Below are positions 52,050-61,116 of a stretch of 64,000 nt of DNA, piece by piece. The stretch is from Arthrobacter sp. B1I2 (GTDB lineage: Bacteria; Actinomycetota; Actinomycetes; Actinomycetales; Micrococcaceae). The stretch spans positions 496,001 through 560,000 of the forward strand of contig NZ_JAUSYC010000001.1 in the NCBI RefSeq assembly GCF_030816485.1, read 5' to 3'. Each line of letters starts with the position of its first letter. Position 1 is the stretch's first letter. Under the pieces are notes generated by a model. It did not search any database and had not been told where the DNA came from. It worked only from the letters and a program-made list of their open reading frames with translations. A program made the position numbers and the translations under genes.

Positions 52050-52946
52050 ATGAATGCGAACCCCGATGACCTCCTGGTCCTCCTCGCGGTGTCACGCTCC
52101 GCCAGGTTCACGACGGCGGCCCAGGCGTTGGGCTTGAACCACACCACGGTTTCCCGCAGGATCGCTGCCCTGGAGAAAGCGCTCGGCGGCCGGGTGCTGT
52201 CCCGGGCCGCCGGCGGCTGGGAACTGACGGAGCTCGGCGAACGGGCCGTGCAGGCGGCGGAACAGGTGGAGGCGGTGCTGGGCACGCTGGGGCCGGCCGG
52301 CCAGGCACCCGACCCGGTTACCGGCGTCGTACGCATGACCGCGACTGATGGCTTCAGCGCGTACATTGCCGCCCCTGCCGTGGCGCGGCTGCGCCGGGAC
52401 CATCCCGGCCTGAGCGTTGAGGTAGTGACCATGACCCGCCGTGCCCTGCAGCAGCGGTCCGGGCTGGACATTGAGGTGGTGGTGGGTGAGCCGCAGGTGC
52501 ACCGCGCCGAGGCCATCCGGCTGGGTGAATACCGCTTGGGAATGTACGCCTCCCGCGCCTACCTCGCGGAGCACGGGACACCGGCAACCGTGGCCGAACT
52601 GAACCGGCATCCGCTGGTCTATTTCGTGGATTCGATGCTGCAGGTGGACGACCTCGACGCGCCGCGCCGGCTGGTTCCGGCCATGCGTGACGGCCTCACC
52701 TCCACCAACGTGTTCGTCCACGTGGAGGCAACCCGGGCCGGCGCGGGCGTCGGGTTTCTGCCGTGCTTCATGGCGGACCTCCATGGCGACCTGGTCCGCC
52801 TGCTGCCCAGTGAGATCGGTGAACTGCTCCCCTACTGGATGGTCCTGCGCCCGGATTCACTGCGCCGGCCAGCCGTTGCCGCCGTCGTGCAGGCCCTCCG
52901 GGAACAGATGGCCGCACACCGCGAAGCGCTCCTGGGCCGGGTTTAG
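52050..52946 (+). CDS. LysR-family regulator of the bdhA operon
   Basis: 298 aa. N-terminal helix-turn-helix: SRSARFTTAAQALGLNHTTV and SRRIAALEKALGG, with an effector domain of usual length. ATG 52050 has no ribosome site. Divergent from the MFS-bdhA operon, with 127 bp between the starts, a typical position for control of the neighbour. Its stop codon overlaps that of the next gene on the other strand. Confidence 0.9.
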   Translation: MNANPDDLLVLLAVSRSARFTTAAQALGLNHTTVSRRIAALEKALGGRVLSRAAGGWELTELGERAVQAAEQVEAVLGTLGPAGQAPDPVTGVVRMTATDGFSAYIAAPAVARLRRDHPGLSVEVVTMTRRALQQRSGLDIEVVVGEPQVHRAEAIRLGEYRLGMYASRAYLAEHGTPATVAELNRHPLVYFVDSMLQVDDLDAPRRLVPAMRDGLTSTNVFVHVEATRAGAGVGFLPCFMADLHGDLVRLLPSEIGELLPYWMVLRPDSLRRPAVAAVVQALREQMAAHREALLGRV

Positions 52947-53872
52947 GTTTCCGGCACGGGGTCGTGGCGGACTGGGGCTCCGGCCGCGAACGCACGGACC
53001 TGGGCGTCGTCCCAGAGGTGCGCGGGTACTGCACCACCCAGGAGCCGGCGCCGCAGCCGGGGGTCTTCAACAATGGGCGAGTCGCTGCCGGCCATCACCA
53101 TGTTTCCGTAGCGCCGGCCCTTCAGCATGGCGGGATCGGCGATGATTACCGTGTGTGCAAAGGTGGCCGCGATGGTGGCCGCGTCCTCCCGGGCGTTCCT
53201 GAGGTCAGGGGCGTCCCCGGAGTTGGCAACGTAGAGTCCGCCAGGGGCCAGGACGCGTTTGACGTGCCCGTTGAATTCCGCGGTGGTGAGCGGGCGCGGG
53301 GTGTGGGCACCTGCAAAGACGTCGCGGATGATGAAGTCCCGGGTATGGGCCGTCAGGGTCTCCGTCACGGCCCGGGCTTCCCCTACGCGGATCCGGAGCA
53401 GGGGCGCCTTGGGCAGGTCGAACCAGCCGCGCACGTACTCGGCCAGCTTGCCGTCAAGTTCCACCACCACCTGCCGCGCATCCGGGTAGGCCGCGGCGAA
53501 GTAGCGCGCCATGGAGCAGGCCCCGCCGCCCAGGTGCAGCCCGCGCAGCTTGTGCTCCTGCAGCCCGCGCAGCTTTGCCGGGGATGCATCCGACGGCGGC
53601 CAGCGGGACTCGATGAGCGCCGCCATCCACCGCATGTACTCGAAGTCCAGGAACAGCGGATCGGCGAGGTCGATGTGCGAGCTCATGACGCCGTTGATTT
53701 TCAGGAGCCAGCCGGTGGAGTTGTCCTGGTCGGCGATCAGCTCGCAGTCGCCGGTGTCGACGTAGTAGACACCTTCAACAGGTCCGCTTTGGCGGGAACC
53801 GGCCGGCACCTCCACAACTCCGGCCACCGCACGCATGCCGTTCCGGCCCCCTGACCTTCCGCGTTTTGCCAT
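52943..53872 (-). CDS. spermidine-synthase-like protein
   Basis: 309 aa. Beta-rich N-terminal part followed by a Rossmann methyltransferase-like domain with HLGGGACSMARYFAAAYPDA and VVVELDGKLAEYV. The catalytic Asp region FIIRDVFAGAHTP is similar to the polyamine synthases. Actinobacterial proteins of this kind are often annotated spermidine synthase although the usual decarboxylase gene is absent, so the substrate is uncertain. ATG 53872 used; GTG 53884 is possible. Confidence 0.8.
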   Translation of the reverse strand: MAKRGRSGGRNGMRAVAGVVEVPAGSRQSGPVEGVYYVDTGDCELIADQDNSTGWLLKINGVMSSHIDLADPLFLDFEYMRWMAALIESRWPPSDASPAKLRGLQEHKLRGLHLGGGACSMARYFAAAYPDARQVVVELDGKLAEYVRGWFDLPKAPLLRIRVGEARAVTETLTAHTRDFIIRDVFAGAHTPRPLTTAEFNGHVKRVLAPGGLYVANSGDAPDLRNAREDAATIAATFAHTVIIADPAMLKGRRYGNMVMAGSDSPIVEDPRLRRRLLGGAVPAHLWDDAQVRAFAAGAPVRHDPVPET

Positions 53873-53919
53873 TACCCGTGCCACGCTTCAGTCATGCTTT
53901 AACCTTAGTTGCTGGCACT

Positions 53920-55452
53920 TCAGCTGCTGGGCACGGCCCCTTCGCCCTCCCGGATCCGCTTCACCACGGCGGTGGTGGACCGTTCGGCAACGTAGTCGAG
54001 GATGGCCACGCGGCCGCCGTACTCCTCCACGGCCGGGGTCTCCGCCAGCATCTCCGGCGTGTAGTCCCCGCCCTTGGCGTACACCTCGGGCCGGAGGCGG
54101 CGGATCAGCGGGCTGGCGGTGGGGGTATCGAACACCGTCACGTAGTCCACGCAGCTCAGCGCGGCCACCACCGCTGCCCGGTCGGCCACGTTGTTGATGG
54201 GACGGCCGGAACCCTTGAGCCGGCGCACCGAATCATCACTGTTCAGCGCCACCACCAGGATGTCGCCCAACTGCTTGGCCTGGTTGAGGTACCTGGTGTG
54301 GCCGCTGTGCAGCACGTCGAAGCAACCGTTGGTCAGCACGATCCGCTGCCCTTGGGCGCGGTGCACCTCCAGCTGCCGCTCCAGTTCGTCCTCGCTCAGG
54401 GCAGTATCCGCGAAGGCCTCCAGGTAGCGGCTGAGCTGGGCAGTGCTGCACACAGAGGTGCCAGGCTGGTGGACCACCACGTCGGCGGCCGACTGGGCCA
54501 GGTCCAGGCTGGCAGTCAACGGCAACCCGGCGGCCCGGGCCAGCGTCAGCGCCGCCACGAACGTGTCTCCTGCGCCGGACGCCTGTTTCTCTGCGGCCGG
54601 CCGGGCCCACGTCCGGTGCCGCACGCCGTCGGGCATCAACAGCACGGTTCCGTCCCGGTCCAGGGTGACCACCACAGCCTGCGCTCCGGTTTCCTGCAGC
54701 AGCGCCTCCGACTCCGCGCCCACGGCTTCCACCCGGTCCTGGCCCTCCGGCAGTTTCCGGTCCAGCAGCCGCGCGGCTTCCTGCGCATTCGGGGTCACCA
54801 GGTCGGGCTGCAGGGCAGCCCAGGGCCGCGGATCGTGGGCGTCAACCACCACCAGCGGACGTTTCCCGCCGGCGGTACCACTGCCAAGGACGTCGGCAAG
54901 GACCGTGCGGACCGGGTCCGCCACCACGCCGGTTCCGTAGTCGCACACCAGCACGGCGTCCTGGCGTTCGACGGCGGCACGCACCGAGGCGGCGAGCGCG
55001 CCGAGGGCGTCGGCCGGGACAGTCCTGGCCGAGTCGTCGAGGCGGAGCATCACCTGCCCGCCGCTGCTGATCCGGATCTTGGTGGTGGTGACCATGTCCG
55101 GGTGGGTGTGCAGGTGCTGGACATCGATGCCTGCGGCGGCAAGCTGCCCGCGCAGGTCCTCACCGGCGTCGTCGGAGCCGATGATCCCGGCCACCGAGAC
55201 CTTCGCTCCCAGGGCTGCCAGGTTCATGGCGGTGTTGGCCGCGCCGCCCGGGACCGATTCGCGGGACTGGATATCCACCACGGGGGCGGGGGCTTCCCGG
55301 CACAGCCGCTCGATGCTGCCGCTCCACCAGCCGTCGAGCATCACGTCGCCGATGACCAGGATGGCGGGCTGTTCCGCGGCCAGCCGGCCGGGGAGCCAGT
55401 CGGACAGTGCCCGCTGGGTGGACAGGTCGATGGATTCCGGTGATGCGCTCAT
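53920..55452 (-). CDS. hldE: bifunctional heptose-7-phosphate kinase/heptose-1-phosphate adenylyltransferase, copy 1
   Basis: 510 aa. PfkB kinase domain at about residues 25-330: VIGDVMLDGWWSGSIERLCRE, PGGAANTAMNLAALG, and SGAGDTFVAALTLAR with the catalytic Asp. The cytidylyltransferase-like domain at about 380-500 has NGCFDVLHSGHTRYLNQAK, NSDDSVRRLKG and YAKGGDYTPE. The arrangement matches HldE, which makes ADP-heptose from heptose-7-phosphate with the GmhB step in between. Last gene of the heptose operon, ATGA overlap with the ALDH gene. Confidence 0.9.
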   Translation of the reverse strand: MSASPESIDLSTQRALSDWLPGRLAAEQPAILVIGDVMLDGWWSGSIERLCREAPAPVVDIQSRESVPGGAANTAMNLAALGAKVSVAGIIGSDDAGEDLRGQLAAAGIDVQHLHTHPDMVTTTKIRISSGGQVMLRLDDSARTVPADALGALAASVRAAVERQDAVLVCDYGTGVVADPVRTVLADVLGSGTAGGKRPLVVVDAHDPRPWAALQPDLVTPNAQEAARLLDRKLPEGQDRVEAVGAESEALLQETGAQAVVVTLDRDGTVLLMPDGVRHRTWARPAAEKQASGAGDTFVAALTLARAAGLPLTASLDLAQSAADVVVHQPGTSVCSTAQLSRYLEAFADTALSEDELERQLEVHRAQGQRIVLTNGCFDVLHSGHTRYLNQAKQLGDILVVALNSDDSVRRLKGSGRPINNVADRAAVVAALSCVDYVTVFDTPTASPLIRRLRPEVYAKGGDYTPEMLAETPAVEEYGGRVAILDYVAERSTTAVVKRIREGEGAVPSS

Positions 55453-56918
55453 GGCCGGCCCTGTTCATCGCTGCCGGCCACGGGCTCCGGGTCGTTGGCG
55501 GAGCCCGACGGTGCCGGTGCGGGCGGGGCGGCGATGTGCACCACCTTGACCTGGCTGAATTCGTCCAGCAGTTCGGGTCCGTAACCGAACCCTGCGCCGC
55601 TCTCGCCGCGGGGCTGGGCTGCGCCTCCGGGGGCACCGCCAAACACCTCGTTGACCTTCACGGTTCCCACCGGCAGCGCGGCCACTGCCTGCTGGATGTG
55701 CGCGATGTTGCTGCTCAGGACGGTGGCTGCCAGGCCGTACTTGCCGCTGCACGCCAGGCGCAGGCCGTCGTCGAACGTGTCCACCACCTGCACCGGGGCG
55801 ACCGGGCCGAACGTTTCCTCCGTCATGACCTGCATCCCGTCGGTGCAGTGGAGCAGGACGGTGGCGGGGTAGAACGAGCCGGGCCCGTCCGGAAGGGCAC
55901 CGCCTTCCACGGCCCGTGCGCCCTGGGCCAGGGCGTCGGCAATGTGGGCATGGACGGCGTCGCGCATCCGCAGGTCCACCAGCGGCGCCACGCTGCCGTT
56001 CCCGTTGCGGAGTGCGGCCTCGGCTTCCAGTGCGCTGCAGAACTCCGCGGCGATGTCCTTGTGGACATAGATCCGTTCCACAGCGGTGCAGATCTGGCCG
56101 CTGTTGCTGAAAGCGCCGATGGCGGCCTGCTCCGCTGCCCACCTCGGGTCCACGTCGCGGTCCACCAGCAGGGGGTCGTTGCCGCCGTTCTCCCTGATGA
56201 CGTGGGCGCCGGTAAGGGCTCCCGCGCGGGCAATCCGCGCACCGGAGACGCTGGATCCCACATGGGCGATCACGTCCACGTCCGCCTGGGACAGCGCCGC
56301 GCCCACTCCTGCGCCCCCGGAGATGGTCTGGAAGACGCCGGCAGGAAAAGCCGTTGCCAGTACCTCTCCCAGCGCCTCCCCCAGCCGCGGGCACCGCTCG
56401 CTGGGTTTGTGGATGACCGTGTTGCCTGTGACCAGTGCGGCGCCGATCAGCCCGCAGGCCACAGCCACGGGATCGTTCCACGGGGTCAGCAGGACGGCCA
56501 CGCCGCGCGGTTCGGCAAGCGTGTAGTCGGAGGCGAGCCGGTTGCCGCGGAGGCTGTGTCCGCGGTGGACCGGGCCCAGCTCTGCGTATTGTTCCAGGGT
56601 GGAAACGCCGGCGGCAATACCGGCCAGGGCCTCGTTTTCGGGCCGGCCGGTTTCGCTGGCATTCAACCCCGCGAGTTCCTTGGCTGCTGCGTCCAGGGCC
56701 TTTGCGGCTGCCCGGAGGGCGGCGCCCCGTTCGGCGGGTGCGGTTGCCGCCCAGCCGGCCGCCTCACCGCGCGCCACGCTCACGGCGTGGTTGACTGCGT
56801 CCGGGCCCGCTTCGGGCACCGTCCACAGCACTTCACCGGTTCGCGGGTCCTGGATGGTGATGCCGGAGCCCTCGACTGTCTCATTGCCTGCGGTTGTTTC
56901 GGTGGCTGTGGTGGGCAT
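55449..56918 (-). CDS. aldehyde dehydrogenase within the heptose operon
   Basis: 489 aa, full-length ALDH. Glu243 in IRENGGNDPLL and nucleophile Cys277 in SNSGQICTAVERIYVH are present, with TPWNDPVAVACGLIGAALVTG for cofactor binding. It overlaps the hldE copy downstream by ATGA. Substrate unknown; the location suggests a sugar or sugar-derived aldehyde. A general succinate-semialdehyde-type role is also possible. Confidence 0.9.
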   Translation of the reverse strand: MPTTATETTAGNETVEGSGITIQDPRTGEVLWTVPEAGPDAVNHAVSVARGEAAGWAATAPAERGAALRAAAKALDAAAKELAGLNASETGRPENEALAGIAAGVSTLEQYAELGPVHRGHSLRGNRLASDYTLAEPRGVAVLLTPWNDPVAVACGLIGAALVTGNTVIHKPSERCPRLGEALGEVLATAFPAGVFQTISGGAGVGAALSQADVDVIAHVGSSVSGARIARAGALTGAHVIRENGGNDPLLVDRDVDPRWAAEQAAIGAFSNSGQICTAVERIYVHKDIAAEFCSALEAEAALRNGNGSVAPLVDLRMRDAVHAHIADALAQGARAVEGGALPDGPGSFYPATVLLHCTDGMQVMTEETFGPVAPVQVVDTFDDGLRLACSGKYGLAATVLSSNIAHIQQAVAALPVGTVKVNEVFGGAPGGAAQPRGESGAGFGYGPELLDEFSQVKVVHIAAPPAPAPSGSANDPEPVAGSDEQGRP

Positions 56919-56999
56919 GGTGTTCCTCCCGCCTTTCGGTGCTGGTTATGTGCCGGTGGTCCTGCTGCGGCCACCGGAGTGGTTGTGGCCGGTTGCGGC

Positions 57000-57716
57000 T
57001 TAGGGCCAGGAGCCCTCTTCCTCATGGCAGATCAGCATTTCGCGGACCTCGCAGCCGGTGGGCTGGTTGAGTGCGAACAGGATGGCCTGCGCGGTGTTGG
57101 CGGGGTCGTTGAGCCGGGAGTCGTCCTGCGGCTTGTACTGCTCCGTGCGGTCGTCGAAGAACCGGGTTTTCATGCCGCCGGGGATCATGGTGGTGACACC
57201 GATTTCGCCGCCGGTTTCCGCGGCCAGGGCGTGGCTGAATCCCACCACGCCGAATTTGGAGGCGCAGTAGGCGGTGGCATCCGCCACGGCGCGCTTGCCA
57301 AGGGTGGACGCCACGGTCACCACGCGGCCGTGGGTTTCCTTGAGGTAGGGCAGGGCGGCGCGGACCACCGAGACCGTACCCATCAGGTTGACGCCGATCA
57401 CCTTTTCCCACTCGGCGGCTTCGACGTCGGCCAGCTTGCCGCAGCGGTCGATCCCGGCGGCGGTGACCACCGCGTCCAGGCCGCCCAGCGTCTCTGCGGC
57501 TTCACGGACGGCGTGCTCAACGGCCGCCCGGTCCGCGACGTCCACTTCGAACGCCTTCACGCCGGAGACGCTGCTGATGTCGCGGTCCAGGACCACCGGG
57601 GTGCCGCCTGAGCGAAGAACGGCGTCGACGACGGCGGCGCCCAGTCCTGAGGCGCCGCCGGTAACCAGGACGCGGCCGGGCGTGGTGGATGCAGTTGCAG
57701 TTGGTTCTGCAGTCAT
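57000..57716 (-). CDS. short-chain dehydrogenase within the heptose operon
   Basis: 238 aa classical SDR: LVTGGASGLGAAV, catalytic YCASKFGVVGF, and PGGMKTRFF for the substrate loop. Length and motifs exclude HldD, which is an extended SDR of over 300 aa. It lies between the second HldE-type gene and the ALDH gene. The pair SDR+ALDH could oxidise an alcohol to an acid, but the sequence does not name a substrate. Confidence 0.88.
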   Translation of the reverse strand: MTAEPTATASTTPGRVLVTGGASGLGAAVVDAVLRSGGTPVVLDRDISSVSGVKAFEVDVADRAAVEHAVREAAETLGGLDAVVTAAGIDRCGKLADVEAAEWEKVIGVNLMGTVSVVRAALPYLKETHGRVVTVASTLGKRAVADATAYCASKFGVVGFSHALAAETGGEIGVTTMIPGGMKTRFFDDRTEQYKPQDDSRLNDPANTAQAILFALNQPTGCEVREMLICHEEEGSWP

Positions 57717-57752
57717 GGTGTTCCTTTCAATGGGGAAAACAAGTAAACGGGT

Positions 57753-59159
57753 TCAGCTGACCTTGGCGAGTGCGTCCGCCAGGCCGGTGGTGGAGCGGGC
57801 GGGGTGGAACGGGACGGTGAGGCAGCGGCCGCCCCAGCTTTCCACCAGGTCGGCTTCGGGCAGGCGGGCTCCCTTGTAGTCGCCGCCTTTGACCCAGATA
57901 TCGGGGCGGAGGCGGTCCAGCGCGGCTTCGGGCGTGTCCTCGTCAAAGACCATCACCGCGTCCACGCATTCCATCGCCAGGAGCAGTTCCGCCCGGTCAT
58001 GCTGGCCGATGATGGGACGCTCCGGTCCTTTGAGCCGCCGCACCGAGTCGTCGGAGTTGAGGCATACGATCAGGCAGTCCCCCAGCTCGCGGGCGGCGGC
58101 GAGGGACCGGATGTGGCCGGCATGGATCAGGTCGAAGCAGCCACCGGTGGCCACGACTTTTCCACCGTTTTCGCGCACCGAGCGGGCCAGAAGCAGCGGC
58201 TCGGTGGTACGCCGGCCGGGCGCCGGCACCGTCCGGGCATCTCCGGTGGCAGCATCGGATTCTGGAGTATCGGGCAGCGCCGAAACTCCCCCGGCGGCCA
58301 GGAAATCCGCAGCGTCATGCACTGCCAAAGCCGCCGCTTCGGGCAGGTCGCGGCCGGCCAGGAGGTGCACTGCCAGGCTGGCGGCCAGGCGGTCGCCGGC
58401 CCCGCAGGGATCGCCGGCCTCCACCCTCGGCGCGGGAACGGCACGGGAAGAGCTCTCGCCGCGCCGCAGCAGGACGGCCCCTTCCTCGCCCCTGGTCACC
58501 AGCACGGCCTGGCTGCGCCAACGCTCCAGCAGGATTTCCGCCACGGCCTCAGCGGAACCTGCCTGGCCGGAACCTTGTCCAGCGCCTGACTGCACCGCCT
58601 TGGTGGCTTCGGAAATGTTGGGGGTCACGACGGCCACCCCGGGCACCGGATCCGGGCCCGACGGGTGCGGGTCCCAGATGATGGGCACCTGATCGGCGAG
58701 CCGGGCCAGCAGGTCGCGCAGCTGCGCGTTCGCTGCCAATCCCCTGCCGTAGTCGGCAACGATGACCACGCCGGCTTTTTCCACGGCACGGAGCATGGCG
58801 GGGCTGACGTCCGGCACGGGCGTCCTTTCGCAGCCCTGGTCAAAGCGGACCACCGGATGGGAACCCGCCCGGACGCGGGTCTTGACCGGAGAGGGGTACC
58901 CGCTGGTCCCTGCCACGAGCCGCACCCCGGCGAGGTGTGTGCGGAGCTGGCTGCCGGCGTCGTCATTTCCAAGGACCGTCACCAGGGTGACGGGCCAGCC
59001 GTCCTGCGCCAGCATCCGGGCCACCAGGCCTGCACCGCCTGCACGGCGGCGGACTCCGGAAACGTCCACAACGGGAACAGGGGCGTCCGGGCTGAGCCGG
59101 GTGGCCTCACCGGAAAGGTCGACGTCGAGCATCACGTCACCCACGACCACGATCCTCAT
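57753..59159 (-). CDS. bifunctional HldE-type kinase/nucleotidyltransferase, copy 2
   Basis: 468 aa. PfkB kinase domain: VVVGDVMLDVDLSGEATRLS and RRRAGGAGLVARMLAQDG, with CGAGDRLAASLAVHLLAGRD (the usual Thr after GAGD is Arg). The C-terminal nucleotidyltransferase is intact: GGCFDLIHAGHIRSLAAARE, NSDDSVRRLKGPERPI and VKGGDYKGARLPEADLV. Overlaps the GmhA-type gene upstream by ATGA. It is clearly diverged from copy 1, so the two may not act on the same sugar. Confidence 0.87.
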   Translation of the reverse strand: MRIVVVGDVMLDVDLSGEATRLSPDAPVPVVDVSGVRRRAGGAGLVARMLAQDGWPVTLVTVLGNDDAGSQLRTHLAGVRLVAGTSGYPSPVKTRVRAGSHPVVRFDQGCERTPVPDVSPAMLRAVEKAGVVIVADYGRGLAANAQLRDLLARLADQVPIIWDPHPSGPDPVPGVAVVTPNISEATKAVQSGAGQGSGQAGSAEAVAEILLERWRSQAVLVTRGEEGAVLLRRGESSSRAVPAPRVEAGDPCGAGDRLAASLAVHLLAGRDLPEAAALAVHDAADFLAAGGVSALPDTPESDAATGDARTVPAPGRRTTEPLLLARSVRENGGKVVATGGCFDLIHAGHIRSLAAARELGDCLIVCLNSDDSVRRLKGPERPIIGQHDRAELLLAMECVDAVMVFDEDTPEAALDRLRPDIWVKGGDYKGARLPEADLVESWGGRCLTVPFHPARSTTGLADALAKVS

Positions 59160-59866
59160 GGCCGGCCCCCGTTCGCCAGTCCCGGGACAAGGGATGGGGT
59201 GTGCCGGGCAACCTCAAGGTCGAAAGCCCTGCAGACGGCATGCAGGGCGATCAGGTGCCCTTCCTGGGCGTTGGCGTTCAGGGCGTCGACCATGACGGCC
59301 TCATCGCAGGCATCCGCCAGCGGATTGGGTCCGGCGCCGGTGAGTGCCCAGGTGGTCATGTTGAGCCGGGACGCCGCTTCCGCCGCCCGCAGCAGGTTGG
59401 GGCTCTTGCCGCTGGTGGACAGCAGCATCAGCACGTCGCCGGAGCGGCCGTGCGCGCGGACCTGCCGGGCGAAGACCTCGTCGTAGCCGTAATCGTTGGC
59501 AATGGCGGTGACCGCGGATGATTCGGCGTGCAGGGAGATGGCGGAGAACGGGACCCGCTCGCTGTCGAACCGGCCCACCAGCTCGGCGGTGAGGTGCTGC
59601 GCCTCCGCGGCCGAGCCACCGTTGCCGGCCGCCAGCAGGCGTTGCCCGCGCAGCAGGCGCTGCGCCAGCTCCACGCCCCAGGCGGCGAGCCGGCCGGACT
59701 GGCTGCGGAGTGAATCCAGGGCCGGAAGAACATTGTCCAGGTGGGTTCGCACGGCGTCGGCGCTGGCCGGATCCACGAAGGTGGCGCCGGGGATTACCGC
59801 GGGCAGCGCCGGCGGCGCGGTCAGGGTGCGCAGGTCTGCTTCGCGCAGGGACCATTCGGCAGTCAC
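59156..59866 (-). CDS. gmhA: phosphoheptose isomerase-type SIS-domain protein
   Basis: 236 aa. SIS domain with AGNGGSAAEAQHLTAELVGR, NDYGYDEVF and LMLLSTSGKSPNLLRAAEAA, the series seen in GmhA, which turns sedoheptulose-7-phosphate into heptose-7-phosphate. It has an N-terminal extension of about 40 residues compared with E. coli GmhA. GTG 59866 overlaps the preceding stop (GTGA); longer in-frame extension lies inside the glycosyltransferase gene. Confidence 0.87.
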   Translation of the reverse strand: MTAEWSLREADLRTLTAPPALPAVIPGATFVDPASADAVRTHLDNVLPALDSLRSQSGRLAAWGVELAQRLLRGQRLLAAGNGGSAAEAQHLTAELVGRFDSERVPFSAISLHAESSAVTAIANDYGYDEVFARQVRAHGRSGDVLMLLSTSGKSPNLLRAAEAASRLNMTTWALTGAGPNPLADACDEAVMVDALNANAQEGHLIALHAVCRAFDLEVARHTPSLVPGLANGGRP

Positions 59867-61116
59867 AGCACGGCTCCTTCCATCGGTACAACGCCGGCGG
59901 GGGCACCGGCCATGGCCAGCTGGTAGGCCTTCTCGGTTTCCGCTGCCACCCGGTCCCAGGAGTACCGGGTGCGGGCGCGCCGCTCTCCGGCCTGGCCGAG
60001 TTTGGTCCGGAGGGCGGGGTTTCCCAGCAGCAGTGACAGGGCCGATGCGATGGCCTCCGGGTCCCGCGGCGGGACGTGCAGGCCGGTGGTGTGGTCCACC
60101 ACCGTGTCCCGGAGCCCGCCCACCGCTGCTGCCACCACTGGAACGCCGCAGGCCATGGCCTCCAGTGGGACAATGCCGAACGGCTCGTACCAAGGGGCGC
60201 ACACCACGGCGTCCGCGCTGCGGAAGATGCCCGGCATCTCAGCCCGGGACACCTGCCCCTGCAGGGTCACCTGTTCAGACACGCCGAGCTCGGCGGCAAG
60301 GTCCAGCAGGCGGCGGATTTCGGGGTCGGCGTGCATCACGCTCGAGTCACCGCCCCCGCCCACAATCAGGAGCTCGACGTCGTCGAATCCTGCCGCCTTG
60401 AGGTAGGGAAGCGCGCGGATCACCAGGTCCACGCCTTTGCGCGGCACCAGCCGCCCTACTGAGAGGATCCGGTACCGGCGCTTGCGTGCGGCCGCCGGGC
60501 CCTCCGGCGAGAAGAAGCTGAGGTCCACACCGCAGGGGGCAATGGAGATCTTGCCGGTGGCGATGCCCATGGCCTTGAGCTCGAAGACCTCATCCGAACA
60601 CGTTGCGATGATCCGGTCCGCGGAGCGTCCCACGCCTGGTTCCAGCCAGCGGCGTGCCTCGGGGCTGGTGTCCTCGGCACCCTGGTGCCTGCGCTTGACG
60701 GTCCCCAGGGCGTGGAACGTCTGCAGCATCGGTACGCGGTATCCGGTGTGGGGCCGCCGGGCGGCGTCCAGGGCAGCCAGGCCGGACATCCAGAAGTGGC
60801 CGTGCACCACATCCGGCGGCCGCTGTCCCCAGTCGCTGGCCACGCCGTCCGCGAGTTCGCCCATATAGGGCAGCAGCTCATCCTTGGGCACGTGCCGGGC
60901 CGGGCCGGCGTCCACGTGGACCACCTCCAGGCGGCGCCCCACCCGGACCCGTTCAGGAAGCTCCGTTGCGTCCCTGCGGGTGTACACGGTGACGTGGTGG
61001 CCCCGCTGGGCAAGGGCCTCGGACAGTGCGGCAACGTGAACATTCTGCCCGCCGGCGTCCACCCCGCCCAGTGCCGCCAGCGGACTGGCGTGTTCGGAAA
61101 TCATGGCGATCTTCAT
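59863..61116 (-). CDS. GT4-type glycosyltransferase
   Basis: 417 aa GT-B protein. N-terminal SPLAALGGVDAGGQNVHVA is the acceptor/donor loop of MshA/sucrose-phosphate-synthase-like GT4 enzymes. C-terminal Rossmann domain: LSVGRLVPRKGVDLVIRAL and the EPFGIVPLEAMACGVPVVA signature (EX7E). Cytoplasmic. It overlaps the GmhA-type gene by GTGA and the next glycosyltransferase by ATGA. Likely adds a sugar in the heptose glycoconjugate. Confidence 0.9.
   Translation of the reverse strand: MKIAMISEHASPLAALGGVDAGGQNVHVAALSEALAQRGHHVTVYTRRDATELPERVRVGRRLEVVHVDAGPARHVPKDELLPYMGELADGVASDWGQRPPDVVHGHFWMSGLAALDAARRPHTGYRVPMLQTFHALGTVKRRHQGAEDTSPEARRWLEPGVGRSADRIIATCSDEVFELKAMGIATGKISIAPCGVDLSFFSPEGPAAARKRRYRILSVGRLVPRKGVDLVIRALPYLKAAGFDDVELLIVGGGGDSSVMHADPEIRRLLDLAAELGVSEQVTLQGQVSRAEMPGIFRSADAVVCAPWYEPFGIVPLEAMACGVPVVAAAVGGLRDTVVDHTTGLHVPPRDPEAIASALSLLLGNPALRTKLGQAGERRARTRYSWDRVAAETEKAYQLAMAGAPAGVVPMEGAVL

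Noticed and set aside
57000..57716. SDR gene as the missing HldD epimerase
   Set aside because: 238 aa with classical SDR motifs; HldD is an extended SDR of over 300 aa.
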